Below are positions 34,395 through 42,802 of a stretch of DNA of 42,969 nucleotides, one piece after another. The notes beneath the pieces were generated by a model. The model had not been told where the DNA came from. It ran no database searches and saw only the letters and a program-made list of their open reading frames with translations. This DNA comes from CBFIDA01 sp965661085 (GTDB taxonomy: Bacteria > Pseudomonadota > Gammaproteobacteria > Comchoanobacterales > Comchoanobacteraceae), in assembly GCA_965661085.1 (NCBI GenBank), contig CBFIDA010000011.1, positions 1 to 42,969 on the forward strand, given 5' to 3'. Position numbers and translations under genes: made by a program. Within the stretch, counting starts at the first letter, position 1. The number at the start of each line of letters is the position of its first letter.

Positions 34395-35549
34395 TTAGGT
34401 CTCAGATTGCACAGGCCAATGCAGACGGGTTTGTGCATCCTGCGGCATGGTGCCCATGTTGATGTCGCCCTTTGTCAAACACATGACCTTGAACAGCTCA
34501 CCCATGCCATGAGGCATCATCAATTGTTTGAGGGCGGGTCCGTGTTTCAAGCGCTCAGACTCTGACCACGCTGACATCGCATCCAGCACACCAGACCCCA
34601 TTAAAAACCAAGCCTGTGTGAGATAATAAGCCACCGCATACCCCTCTTGGACGGCAGCATGTGCCACGCGTGAAAAATCGACATGTGCAGTCAGATCCTG
34701 CAGACCTGGTCTGGCCAAAATGTCGGTGGTGGCTTGATGCTGATGATAGGCCATCAAGGTGCCTTGGCGGCGCTGCCAATGATAGTATTCACGCTGCGTG
34801 TAACCGTAATCGACCAACATGATGGCGCCATGCTGCAACCCCTGCCCCATCTCCGCCAACCAGGGCCCCACATTCAAATTGACTTCAGAGCAATATCCCA
34901 CATCGTCATACAAGTTCAAGGCCTGTACGACATCACATAAACCTTGGTGGGCACAGCGCTCATCGATCCAACAGAGGTTTTGATTGTTGTCCAAGCCCAC
35001 ACAACGCTCCATCAATCCTGCCTCTCCCTGCACAAAAACATGCACAGGTTGCGCATCCAAGATTTCGTTGGCCAACATCATGCCCTGCCATGGCGTTTGT
35101 GGTGGGGTGTGCTGCCACCGACACATGGCATAGATGTCCTCTGGCAGTGCTTTTTTCAAACACGTTTGTTGCAGTGCTTGCATGTGTGGGTTGCGTTCCA
35201 CCAACACATACTGCGTTGGCAAGCAATGTTGGGCATGCGCACGCTGTAAAAACTGCATGGCCAACTGCCCGGTACCAGGGCCCACCTCGACCACCATGCC
35301 ATCCTGCAGTTGTGGCTGCAAAATCTGCCATTGTGCCACCATGGCCCATGCCAACATGGGGCTGATTTCTGGGGCTGTGGTGAAATCACCATGACGGCCA
35401 ATGCGACATGCTGTGGTTTGATAATAGCCTGCGTCCCGGTCATACAAAACTTCAGCCATGAAGGTTGCAAAAGGCATGGGGCCATCTTGACCTATGGTAT
35501 CTTGGAGTCTTGTCAGCCAATCTGATGCTGGGGCAGGTGATGCGGTCAT
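34395..35549 (-). CDS. SAM-dependent methyltransferase, MidA/NDUFAF7 family
   Basis: The 384-residue protein has the MidA pattern: PMPFATFMAEVLYDRDAGYY (about 24-43), GRHGDFTTAPEISPMLAWA (51-69), the SAM-binding VEVGPGTGQL (87-96) and LANEILDAQPVHVF. Family members methylate arginine in complex I subunits in mitochondria; the bacterial target is not established. It starts three bases after folB ends and ends ten bases before apaH. Confidence 0.9.
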   Translation of the reverse strand: MTASPAPASDWLTRLQDTIGQDGPMPFATFMAEVLYDRDAGYYQTTACRIGRHGDFTTAPEISPMLAWAMVAQWQILQPQLQDGMVVEVGPGTGQLAMQFLQRAHAQHCLPTQYVLVERNPHMQALQQTCLKKALPEDIYAMCRWQHTPPQTPWQGMMLANEILDAQPVHVFVQGEAGLMERCVGLDNNQNLCWIDERCAHQGLCDVVQALNLYDDVGYCSEVNLNVGPWLAEMGQGLQHGAIMLVDYGYTQREYYHWQRRQGTLMAYHQHQATTDILARPGLQDLTAHVDFSRVAHAAVQEGYAVAYYLTQAWFLMGSGVLDAMSAWSESERLKHGPALKQLMMPHGMGELFKVMCLTKGDINMGTMPQDAQTRLHWPVQSET

Positions 35550-35552
35550 GGT

Positions 35553-35918
35553 TCAATCACCAGGCGCTTGCCAAGACATTTTCAGACCACAACCAGACGC
35601 CTGTGGCAGCACCATCGGATTGGCTTTGGTCAAACACATGTCAATGCCTTGAATGCCTGGATGGAAACGCAACATTTCTTCAATCAAAAAAGCTGCAAAT
35701 GGTTCCAAAAGCTTGAAGTGTGTCGCCGCTGCCACCGCCACCAAGTGGTCAGAAAGCTCGGCATAATTCAGGGTGTCTTCAATGCGATCACTGACCCCAT
35801 TGGCAACCAAATCCAAAGACAAATCGCATAAAATCTTCTGTGGCGCTTGACGCTCTGCTTCATAAAGTCCAATGGTCACCCACAACGTCAGTTGACGCAC
35901 AAACAATGTGTAATTCAT
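35553..35918 (-). CDS. folB: Dihydroneopterin aldolase
   Basis: FolB converts 7,8-dihydroneopterin to 6-hydroxymethyl-dihydropterin in folate synthesis. The 121-residue protein has VRQLTLWVTIGLYEAER with the pterin-binding region at the N-terminus, NYAELSDHLV, the substrate-anchoring Glu of IEEML and the lysine of CLTKANPM. The length is typical. The ATG overlaps the yadH stop by four bases. Confidence 0.94.
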   Translation of the reverse strand: MNYTLFVRQLTLWVTIGLYEAERQAPQKILCDLSLDLVANGVSDRIEDTLNYAELSDHLVAVAAATHFKLLEPFAAFLIEEMLRFHPGIQGIDMCLTKANPMVLPQASGCGLKMSWQAPGD

Positions 35919-36715
35919 TTCAATAGGATTCCTTTTCGGTGCTCAATGCGGTGGATGGACAGACCAATAAAGACCATGGCCACAACCACAATCAATACGC
36001 AAATGCCCCACAATGAAACATGCGGCTGCCCCAACAAACAGTAACGAAAGCCAGAAATCATGTAGGCCAAAGGATTGAACCATGCAACGTGATGCCAAAA
36101 AGGACTCAACATGGAAATGGGGAAGAACACCCCCCCCAAGTAAATCAGAGGCGTGAGCACAAAAGTTGGAATCAAGTTGATGCCATCAAAGTGATTGGCC
36201 AGCAGCGCATTGAGCAATCCAATGGAGGCCAACACTGTCATCGACAAAACGGCAATCAAGCATGCCAAAGCAGGATGGGCAATCGGCACCACCGTAAAAA
36301 AGTGCGCAACCGTATACACCCCAATGCCAACGACCATCCCTCGCATGACTGCGGCCAAGATGAATGCCGTCACAATCCATACCGTTCGGATGGGTGCATA
36401 CATCATTTCTTCAAGACTGCGCACAAATTTTTCAATGAAAAACGACGAGGACACGTTGGCGTAAGTGTTGGTCAACATCGACAACATGATGATGCCTGGG
36501 GCAATGAACGATACGTAAGGATAACCTTCGATTGGACCGACACGTTGGCCCACCAAATGGCCAAAAATTAAAAAATAAAGGGACATGGTGACCATGGGTG
36601 GCACAATCGTTTGAATCCAAAGGCGTAAAAAACGTTTGACCTCTTTGCGTAAAATGGTCACAAAGCCCACCCATTGGACCTGACCAGACGATCGTGTTGA
36701 GGATGTTTGCATCAA
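35915..36715 (-). CDS. yadH: ABC-2 type transporter permease (YadH-like)
   Basis: The 266-residue inner-membrane protein has six hydrophobic segments and the ABC-2 signature region (LTPLIYLGGVFFPISMLSPF followed by NPLAYMISGFRY). It is the membrane half of an exporter with the adjacent ATPase. Substrates of YadGH-type exporters are not established. The gene overlaps yadG and folB by ATGA on either side, showing tight coupling. Confidence 0.92.
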   Translation of the reverse strand: MMQTSSTRSSGQVQWVGFVTILRKEVKRFLRLWIQTIVPPMVTMSLYFLIFGHLVGQRVGPIEGYPYVSFIAPGIIMLSMLTNTYANVSSSFFIEKFVRSLEEMMYAPIRTVWIVTAFILAAVMRGMVVGIGVYTVAHFFTVVPIAHPALACLIAVLSMTVLASIGLLNALLANHFDGINLIPTFVLTPLIYLGGVFFPISMLSPFWHHVAWFNPLAYMISGFRYCLLGQPHVSLWGICVLIVVVAMVFIGLSIHRIEHRKGILLK

Positions 36716-37635
36716 AAAGCCTCCTTGTGCTGTTCAATCAAATCCAAAAAGATTTCTTCAAGACGCGAGGTTTTTTTCCAAACATTGGCCACCACGCGCC
36801 CCTCTTTTTGCAAAGCATCGAAGACATGGTGCACCGGGGTACCACGATTCAAACACACTTCTAAGACGGTCTCGCTCACACGTTGGCAAGCAAAACCTTG
36901 CAGTTGATACGATGCTGGCAGCGGTTTGGACACTTCAAGCATGACACGTTCTGCATGTAGATGCTTCATGAGTGTCTGCATGTTGCCCTGTTCAATCAAT
37001 TGACCTTGATGAATCACACCCAGGTTGTTGCACAAGTTTTCCGCCTCTTCAAGATTGTGGGTGGTGAGGATGATGGTGACACCCTCGGCATTCATCTGGC
37101 GCAAACAGGCCCATGTTGCACGTTTGAGTTCAACATCGACACCTGCCGTCGGCTCATCCAACAAGAGCAGCTTGGGATGGTGCATCATCGCGCGTGCGAT
37201 CATCAAACGTCGCTTCATGCCGCCCGACAAACTTCGGGCATTTTGATCACGTTTGTCCCAAAGGCCAAGCATGTCGAGAAAATGTGCACTTTTTTCTCGC
37301 GCTTCCTTGGCAGGCACCCCAAAATAACCCGCGTGGGTTTCAACAATTTGTCGCACTTTTAAATGCCAATTCATGTTGAATTCTTGTGGCACCAACCCCA
37401 ACATTTGTTGAACCCGTGCCGTGTCTTGCTGCAAATCGTGACCAAACACACGCACATGGCCAGACGATGCACCAATCAAAGATGCCACAATGCTGATCAA
37501 CGTGGTCTTGCCGGCACCATTGGGGCCCAACAAACCATAAAAATCACCCTCTTGGACCTGAAGAGAGATCCCCTTCAAGGCCTCAAAGCCATTGTCGTAA
37601 GTTTTGTGAACCTGTTCTATGTCAAGCGCATGCAC
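36712..37635 (-). CDS. yadG: ABC transporter ATP-binding protein (YadG-like)
   Basis: This cytoplasmic ATPase powers the permease YadH. The 307 residues contain the Walker A GPNGAGKT at 37-44, Q-loop Q84, signature LSGGM at 136-140, Walker B LLLLDEP at 156-162 and switch His in TTHNLEEA. The length matches E. coli YadG (308). I place the start at GTG 37635 because AGGAGG is seven bases upstream; an ATG at 37689 would add 18 residues without a ribosome site. It is the first gene of the operon running to gmhB. Confidence 0.93.
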   Translation of the reverse strand: MHALDIEQVHKTYDNGFEALKGISLQVQEGDFYGLLGPNGAGKTTLISIVASLIGASSGHVRVFGHDLQQDTARVQQMLGLVPQEFNMNWHLKVRQIVETHAGYFGVPAKEAREKSAHFLDMLGLWDKRDQNARSLSGGMKRRLMIARAMMHHPKLLLLDEPTAGVDVELKRATWACLRQMNAEGVTIILTTHNLEEAENLCNNLGVIHQGQLIEQGNMQTLMKHLHAERVMLEVSKPLPASYQLQGFACQRVSETVLEVCLNRGTPVHHVFDALQKEGRVVANVWKKTSRLEEIFLDLIEQHKEAF

Positions 37636-37791
37636 ACCCACACCTCCTGATGAGTCTTCAGTGACATCATACCGCAACCCACCACGCATTGATAGGTGAG
37701 CAGCGCGTAATCTTTGCCATGGGTCATCCCAATACGGCGGCTAAAATTCAAGTGGCAAGGCGCAAACACACACCAGGCAATATGCGGTTGT

Positions 37792-37820
37792 TTGCTTTTT
37801 AGGCACGCACCCCTTATGAT
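37792..37820 (+). promoter_or_regulatory. Promoter of the 68-aa membrane protein gene
   Basis: TTGCTT (37792-37797) and TATGAT (37815-37820) are separated by 17 bases. GGAG follows at 37837-37840, six bases before ATG 37847. A 7-bp inverted pair (GCAAACA and TGTTTGC) just upstream of and over the -35 could be an operator. Confidence 0.6.
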
Positions 37821-37846
37821 GAAATCAGTTCATTTTGGAGCATGTC

Positions 37847-38053
37847 ATGCTTTGTCATCGAAATTTCGGAAAATATTTCATTGTGTCCTTGGCCATCTTG
37901 GTTTCATTGTTGGGGCATATTTTGCCACCCGAATATGCCAAAAGCCTCATCGTCATCGTCAACTTTTTCTCAGCCATGATTCCCATCTTGGTCGTCGGTG
38001 CGCTCATCAAATACATCTGCTGTGGCAGCTACTGTGAGCCCAGCAAAAAGTAA
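37847..38053 (+). CDS. Small two-helix membrane protein of unknown function
   Basis: The 68 residues contain two predicted membrane helices, about 11-27 and 33-59, joined by the short polar turn PPEYAKS, and a Cys-rich end (KYICCGSYC). I know no family. The gene is convincing because it has a promoter, a GGAG ribosome site at the right distance and an intrinsic terminator directly after it, in the opposite orientation to all its neighbours. The open frame extends four codons upstream to a TTG. A stress-type small membrane protein is a guess. Confidence 0.68.
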   Translation: MLCHRNFGKYFIVSLAILVSLLGHILPPEYAKSLIVIVNFFSAMIPILVVGALIKYICCGSYCEPSKK

Positions 38054-38077
38054 TGGGCTGTCTAGCCTATCCACAAA

Positions 38078-38102
38078 GGCCCTCTCTATTGAGGGTCTTT
38101 TT
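38078..38102 (+). terminator. Intrinsic terminator after the 68-aa gene
   Basis: GGCCCTC (38078-38084) pairs with GAGGGTC (38091-38097) through seven pairs including one G-U, with a six-base loop, followed by TTTTT. The convergent dapF stop codon lies in the loop and arm, so the two genes share this structure. Confidence 0.85.
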
Positions 38103-38994
38103 GTATCTGTGTCGTCATCTTGGCTGCCCCCAAACAAAACAGATTGGGGTTTTCAGGGTCATGCACTTCAAAGCCCCACTGCCCCATAAAAACCAACTCC
38201 ACAGCGCCTGACTGGGTCACCTCTGCATCATGATGAGGCCATGTCACGGTCAGCTGGCCACCCGGCATGGTGACAGAAACAGAACCTGAGACCCATCCAG
38301 CAAGGTGACTCGCCACGGCAGCCGCACATGCACCGCTGGCACAAGCTTGTGTTTCGCCCACACCCCGTTCATAGACCCGCATCGCCAACCGATCTTTGCC
38401 AACACACTTGACAAAAGAGACATTGACACCCTCTGGGAAACGCGGGTGACGCTGCAAAGCCTGACCCCATGTCGACAAGCGCAGTTCAGACCATGGAGAC
38501 TCGTAGAAAATGATCATATGCGGATTGCCAAAGTCCAACGCAGCATAACGATACGTCTGATCCTCCAACACCACCGTATCAAATGCATCCAAACTGGCCT
38601 GTGGGCCAATGGGCATCGGCTGCCCCATGGTGGCTTGATAATGATTGGGACATGGCCCATGATCCACCGTCAAACGTTTCCCCGCAACAGTGCGCAACAC
38701 GATGGGTAACGGTGTATTGGGATGAAACAATGCCACATAATGGCCAATGCAACGTGCGCCGTTGCCACATTGCCCAACTTCGGTGCCATCGGCATTGAAA
38801 ATGCGGTACAAAAAATCCCCCCCATCCGATTCAGGGGGTGTCAACCACAACACTTGATCACAACCGATGCCTGCGTGACGATTGGCCAACGCTTGAATCG
38901 TTTTAGGGGTGGGTGTCGCCTGAGTCAAACGATCGTCCACCACCACAAAATCATTGCCCAGCCCATTCATTTTAACAAACTGAATTGGATACAC
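38086..38994 (-). CDS. dapF: Diaminopimelate epimerase
   Basis: DapF converts LL- to meso-diaminopimelate for lysine and peptidoglycan. The 302-residue protein has MNGLGNDF at the N-terminus, the first catalytic cysteine in GQCGNGARC and the second in GVGETQACASGACAA. I place the start at GTG 38994: GGGAGG lies five bases upstream and VYPIQFVKMNGLGNDF then begins the family. The frame continues to 39057. The C-terminus is about 25 residues longer than the E. coli enzyme. It is separated by 70 bases from mnmE. Confidence 0.95.
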   Translation of the reverse strand: MYPIQFVKMNGLGNDFVVVDDRLTQATPTPKTIQALANRHAGIGCDQVLWLTPPESDGGDFLYRIFNADGTEVGQCGNGARCIGHYVALFHPNTPLPIVLRTVAGKRLTVDHGPCPNHYQATMGQPMPIGPQASLDAFDTVVLEDQTYRYAALDFGNPHMIIFYESPWSELRLSTWGQALQRHPRFPEGVNVSFVKCVGKDRLAMRVYERGVGETQACASGACAAAVASHLAGWVSGSVSVTMPGGQLTVTWPHHDAEVTQSGAVELVFMGQWGFEVHDPENPNLFCLGAAKMTTQIQKDPQ

Positions 38995-39064
38995 TTTGTC
39001 CTCCCACATGCGCGCCTTCATTATAAGGATTCTTCGACGCAGCGCAACAGCCTGCATGCCTCAT

Positions 39065-40414
39065 TCATTTGCCAATGCAAAATGTGCTGAAAATGTCTGT
39101 CAACAAATCATCATGGGTGTAAGTGCCTGTGATTTGTCCAAGGGCATCTTGGGCAACACGACACTCCTCGGCCAGCAGCTCGCCTGCGCGATGTGCCAAC
39201 AGCGCTGCTTTACCCTGCTGCAATGCTGTGGTGGCAACTTTGAGGGCCTCTAAGTGACGGCGCCGTGCCAAAAATGCACAGCCCTCCGATTGGGTCATGC
39301 CTTTGGCATGTGCTTGCAGTGTTGCAACCAGTGTGTCTAAACCTTCCCCATGGTGTATCGACAAACAAAGCACACCCTCAGGAAGCTGAGGTGTTTTTTG
39401 CTTTGGCCATTGATCAATTTTGTTGATCACTTGGACCACTTGTGCCCGCTGCGGCAGAGACAACGACGTCATAAAGTCCTGATGATTCATGGCATCCAAA
39501 TGTTCTGTGGCAAGCATAACCACCACCAAGTCGGCAGATGCCAAACGTGTTTTGGCCCTTTGAATGCCAGCCTGTTCCACACAATCATCGGTCTCTCGAA
39601 TGCCGGCTGTGTCGGTCATGGTGACCACCAAATCGCCCAACCGCAATGACTGTGTCAACAAATCTCGCGTGGTCCCAGCTTGCTGGGTCACAATCGCCTC
39701 TTCTCGCCCCAACAATGCATTGAACAAAGACGATTTGCCGGCATTGGGCGGCCCCACAACCACCATCTGTACACCTTCCTGCAACAACACACCTTGGGTT
39801 GCCGCCGCTTGAATGGCTTGCAATTGTTGCAACAAGTCTGCCACACGTGCCTCAACGTCCCCTTCGGCCAAGAAGTCGATGTCTTCATCGGTAAAATCAA
39901 GCGATGCTTCCAAATACACCCTCAAGGTGATCAAGTTGGCAACCAAAGCCTCAATGCGCTCAGAAAACACCCCTTGCAAAGACTGAAAAGCCATGTCAAT
40001 GGCATGTTTGGAGTGTGCCGCAATCAAATCGGCCACCGCTTCAGCTTGGACGAGATCCATTTTGTCATTCAAGAAAGCACGTTTGCTGAATTCGCCCGGC
40101 TCTGCCAATCGACAACCCAACGTACAGAAACGCGCCACCACTTGGTCGATCAACAGCGGGTTGCCATGGCCATGAAATTCCAATACATCTTCGCCTGTAA
40201 ACGAAGCCGGAGCAGCAAAATAAACCCACAGACCCTGATCAATGAGATGCCCCTGGGCATCCGTCAATGCCCCATAATTCATCTGCCTAGGCGTTGGCGC
40301 CGACACAGACCACAAGGTGGCAATACAATGCCGAACCAACGATCCAGACACCCGAACCACAGCAACACCAGAACGGCCTGGCGCAGTCGCCAATGCAACA
40401 ATGGTCTCGGTCAT
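39065..40414 (-). CDS. mnmE: tRNA modification GTPase MnmE
   Basis: MnmE with MnmG installs the cmnm5/nm5 group on U34 of certain tRNAs. The 449-residue product has the folate-binding N-terminal domain (about 1-118), helical domain, and the inserted G domain: GPPNAGKSS at 221-229, AGTTRD at 246-251, DTAG at 268-271 and NKID. The C-terminus is FCIGK, with the invariant catalytic cysteine. ATG 40414 matches the family start TETIVALATAPG; the adjacent ATG 40417 is also possible. It follows yidC after 13 bases. Confidence 0.97.
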   Translation of the reverse strand: MTETIVALATAPGRSGVAVVRVSGSLVRHCIATLWSVSAPTPRQMNYGALTDAQGHLIDQGLWVYFAAPASFTGEDVLEFHGHGNPLLIDQVVARFCTLGCRLAEPGEFSKRAFLNDKMDLVQAEAVADLIAAHSKHAIDMAFQSLQGVFSERIEALVANLITLRVYLEASLDFTDEDIDFLAEGDVEARVADLLQQLQAIQAAATQGVLLQEGVQMVVVGPPNAGKSSLFNALLGREEAIVTQQAGTTRDLLTQSLRLGDLVVTMTDTAGIRETDDCVEQAGIQRAKTRLASADLVVVMLATEHLDAMNHQDFMTSLSLPQRAQVVQVINKIDQWPKQKTPQLPEGVLCLSIHHGEGLDTLVATLQAHAKGMTQSEGCAFLARRRHLEALKVATTALQQGKAALLAHRAGELLAEECRVAQDALGQITGTYTHDDLLTDIFSTFCIGK

Positions 40415-40427
40415 CATGTCGCGCACA

Positions 40428-42050
40428 TCATGATCGAACACGCATTTTCTTGGTGCTGGATTGACCATGCATGGTGCGCTTGGCCCACTCTTGTTGTGCC
40501 ACCGACAACACATTGTTGGTGATCATGTACAAAATCAAACCCGAGGGAAAGTGGATGAAAATGAAAGTGAAAAACACCGGCAAAAACATCATGACTTTTT
40601 GTTGGTTGGGATCCTGACCTGGGTTTTTGGTCATCATTTGTTGCACCAACATGCTGATGCCCATCAAAACCGGCAAGACATAATAAGGATCTTGTGCAGA
40701 AAGATCGTGAATCCAACCCACAAATGGTGCTTGTCTGAGATCAATGCTTTCAATCAAAGCCCAATACAAGCCAATGAAGAAAGGCAACTGAATCAAGAGA
40801 GGCAAACACCCACCCAATGGGTTGATTTTTTCTTTGCTGTACAACGCCATGGTTTCGCGCTGCAATTGTGCTTTATCATCGCCATACTTCTCTTGAAGCG
40901 CTTTGACTTTGGGCGCAATGTCGGCCATTCTGGCCATGGAGCGAAAACTGCTGTTGCTCATGTTGAAAAAAGCCAACTTGACCACACAGGTCACGAGGAT
41001 GATCGACAACCCCCAGTTGCCAACAAAATCATGGATGTGGGTCATCAACCACATCAGCATTTTGGAAATGAACCACAACCAACCATAATCGATGGTGAGA
41101 TCCAGGCCTTTGGCCAAGTGATGCAACACATGCACGCGCTCAGGCCCAACATACAATTTGGCGGTTTCGGTGATGCTTTCTTTCGGGTTGACGGTGAGTT
41201 CTGGTCCAATCATGCCCAACAGATAATGGTCATCGCGCTTCAAATGACTAGAAAACACATGATGCTTTTGATCTGGATTGGCAATCCAAGCCGTTAGAAA
41301 GTAATGCTGCTGCCCCGCAACCCAACCACCTTGTTGTGCAATGTCCAACGGGCGCTTTTGCATGTCGGCATACGTCAGCTTGGTGTAGGGTTTTTTGGTT
41401 TGATAATAGGACATGCCGTCATAGGTGTTGCGGCCAATGCCACTGTTGCTGTCTTTGGGTGGCATGGCGCGCTTGATCTGAGCGTAGTGATGCCCCAACC
41501 AAGTGTGGTTTGACATGTTGTCAACGCGTGTGGCAACGTCTACCGTGTATTGACCACGCTGGAATGTGAAGGTCTTGGTGAACATCACCCCTTCGTGATC
41601 ACGCGCACGCAAAACCACTTGGAGTCGACTGGCGCCTGGTGCCAAAGTATACCGTTGCTTGGCGCTGCTGAACGACAAACCATGATTGCCCATCATGCCA
41701 GATTGCACAGTATAATATTTGGGCCCATGATTGCTCAAAATCTGAACAGGGCGTGTGTCGGTCAAACTTTTGCTGAATTGACGCAACTTGGCTGAGACAA
41801 TGCTGCCCCCAGTTGGTTGTAATGTCAGATCCAACACATCGGTGACGACATGGATGGGGGTTGTGTTTTGACCCAAGGCATGATTGTCTTCGGCCATCCA
41901 AGCACGGTGTGCTTTGGTGGTCCAATTCTTGTTGGCGTTGGTTTGTGATGGCAAGTGTGCCTGTTGCCACGCTTGATACAACATGATGCCTGAAACCAAC
42001 GACACAATGTACAATATGGCTATTTTCAATGCACTGGACAACGATTTCAT
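40428..42050 (-). CDS. yidC: Membrane protein insertase YidC
   Basis: YidC inserts and folds inner-membrane proteins alone or with Sec. The 540-residue protein has the gammaproteobacterial layout: N-terminal membrane helix (about 8-26), large periplasmic beta domain (about 50-320), then five helices. The groove residue of the first core helix is Lys (LVTCVVKLAFF). The C1 loop with MALYSKEKINPLGGCLPLLI and the IHDLSAQDPYYVLPVLMG segment match the family closely. The C-terminal tail is short and basic, fitting ribosome contact. Confidence 0.97.
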   Translation of the reverse strand: MKSLSSALKIAILYIVSLVSGIMLYQAWQQAHLPSQTNANKNWTTKAHRAWMAEDNHALGQNTTPIHVVTDVLDLTLQPTGGSIVSAKLRQFSKSLTDTRPVQILSNHGPKYYTVQSGMMGNHGLSFSSAKQRYTLAPGASRLQVVLRARDHEGVMFTKTFTFQRGQYTVDVATRVDNMSNHTWLGHHYAQIKRAMPPKDSNSGIGRNTYDGMSYYQTKKPYTKLTYADMQKRPLDIAQQGGWVAGQQHYFLTAWIANPDQKHHVFSSHLKRDDHYLLGMIGPELTVNPKESITETAKLYVGPERVHVLHHLAKGLDLTIDYGWLWFISKMLMWLMTHIHDFVGNWGLSIILVTCVVKLAFFNMSNSSFRSMARMADIAPKVKALQEKYGDDKAQLQRETMALYSKEKINPLGGCLPLLIQLPFFIGLYWALIESIDLRQAPFVGWIHDLSAQDPYYVLPVLMGISMLVQQMMTKNPGQDPNQQKVMMFLPVFFTFIFIHFPSGLILYMITNNVLSVAQQEWAKRTMHGQSSTKKMRVRS

Positions 42051-42063
42051 AACTTAACCTCTG

Positions 42064-42282
42064 TTACTTGGATGATTTGGATGGCACTTCATCGACACCA
42101 CCTCGTGAAAATGGATGACAACGCAGCAATCGCTTCATGCCTAAATATACCCCCTTCAACACACCATGTACAGCAATCGCTTCCAACATGTATTGTGAAC
42201 ATGTTGGGTAGAAACGGCAACGTGCCGGTAAAAAGGGAGAAATGATGCGTTGATAGCCTTTGACACACCATGTGATCAACAT
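42064..42282 (-). CDS. yidD: Membrane insertion efficiency factor YidD
   Basis: YidD is a small membrane-associated protein that assists YidC-dependent insertion. The 72 residues contain the invariant core GYQRIISPFLPARCRFYPTC and SQYMLEAI with three conserved Cys. ATG 42282 overlaps the rnpA stop by seven bases; a TTG at 42312 would add ten residues inside rnpA. Neither has a clear ribosome site, so translation is probably coupled. Confidence 0.94.
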   Translation of the reverse strand: MLITWCVKGYQRIISPFLPARCRFYPTCSQYMLEAIAVHGVLKGVYLGMKRLLRCHPFSRGGVDEVPSKSSK

Positions 42283-42611
42283 TTCAAAGATGCGCAAAAC
42301 CGACTCCAACAATCCAACAAGGCATGATATTCAGGCAGCGTGGGGCGACGACGCACCACCACAATCACGTCCATTTTCAGTGTTTCAGCATCGCATTGTC
42401 GAAAGAGCGTGCGGTGCAATCGTTTGATGGCATTGCGATGCACAGCCAATTTGTATGACTTTTTAGATGCCACAATGCCCAGCCGACCGTGAGGCAGACC
42501 CACATCTTGCCAATAAAAATAACACCAATGTGTTTTGAAGCACTGTCCATGTGACCATACATGCTGAAACTGGTGCGGCTTACGCAACACACAATCACGC
42601 CACCTTTGCAT
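42276..42611 (-). CDS. rnpA: Ribonuclease P protein component
   Basis: This protein subunit helps the RNase P RNA to mature tRNA 5' ends. The 111-residue basic protein has GRLGIVASKKSYKLAVHRNAIKR, the RNR-type motif of the family, and the later VVVRRRPTLPE segment. The start ATG 42611 overlaps the rpmH stop (TGATG); a GTG at 42614 is equally placed. The family is poorly conserved outside the core, but location after rpmH settles the call. Confidence 0.95.
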   Translation of the reverse strand: MQRWRDCVLRKPHQFQHVWSHGQCFKTHWCYFYWQDVGLPHGRLGIVASKKSYKLAVHRNAIKRLHRTLFRQCDAETLKMDVIVVVRRRPTLPEYHALLDCWSRFCASLKC

Positions 42612-42742
42612 CACGCAGCCAAACGCACTCGGCCTTTTTGACGACGACTCTTCAACACAGCACCACCAGCCTGTTTTCTGGCACGAAAGCCATGCTTGCG
42701 TTTGCGTTTCTTGGCGGTCTTGGGCACAAAAGTACGTTGCAT
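42611..42742 (-). CDS. rpmH: Ribosomal protein L34
   Basis: The 43-residue basic protein matches L34 (MQRTFVPKTAKKRKRKHGF then RARKQAGG and RRQKGR). The second half of the usual MKRT-QPS start is changed to VPKTAKK, within family variation. GAGG precedes the ATG by eight bases. It is the first gene of the rpmH-rnpA-yidD-yidC-mnmE block. Confidence 0.96.
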   Translation of the reverse strand: MQRTFVPKTAKKRKRKHGFRARKQAGGAVLKSRRQKGRVRLAA

Positions 42743-42773
42743 GATGTCAACCTCGTTGATCTCAAAAACGACT

Positions 42774-42802
42774 ACAATACCACTGCTGACAACGCATGTC
42801 AA
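42774..42802 (-). promoter_or_regulatory. Promoter of rpmH-rnpA
   Basis: On the minus strand a perfect -35 TTGACA (42797-42802) and -10 TATTGT (42774-42779) are exactly 17 bases apart, about 30 bases before the rpmH start codon. Confidence 0.78.

Noticed and set aside
39680..40522. 280-codon plus-strand frame opposite mnmE
   Set aside because: It is a shadow of mnmE; the composition is Gln/His/Arg-rich as in the other antisense frames here.
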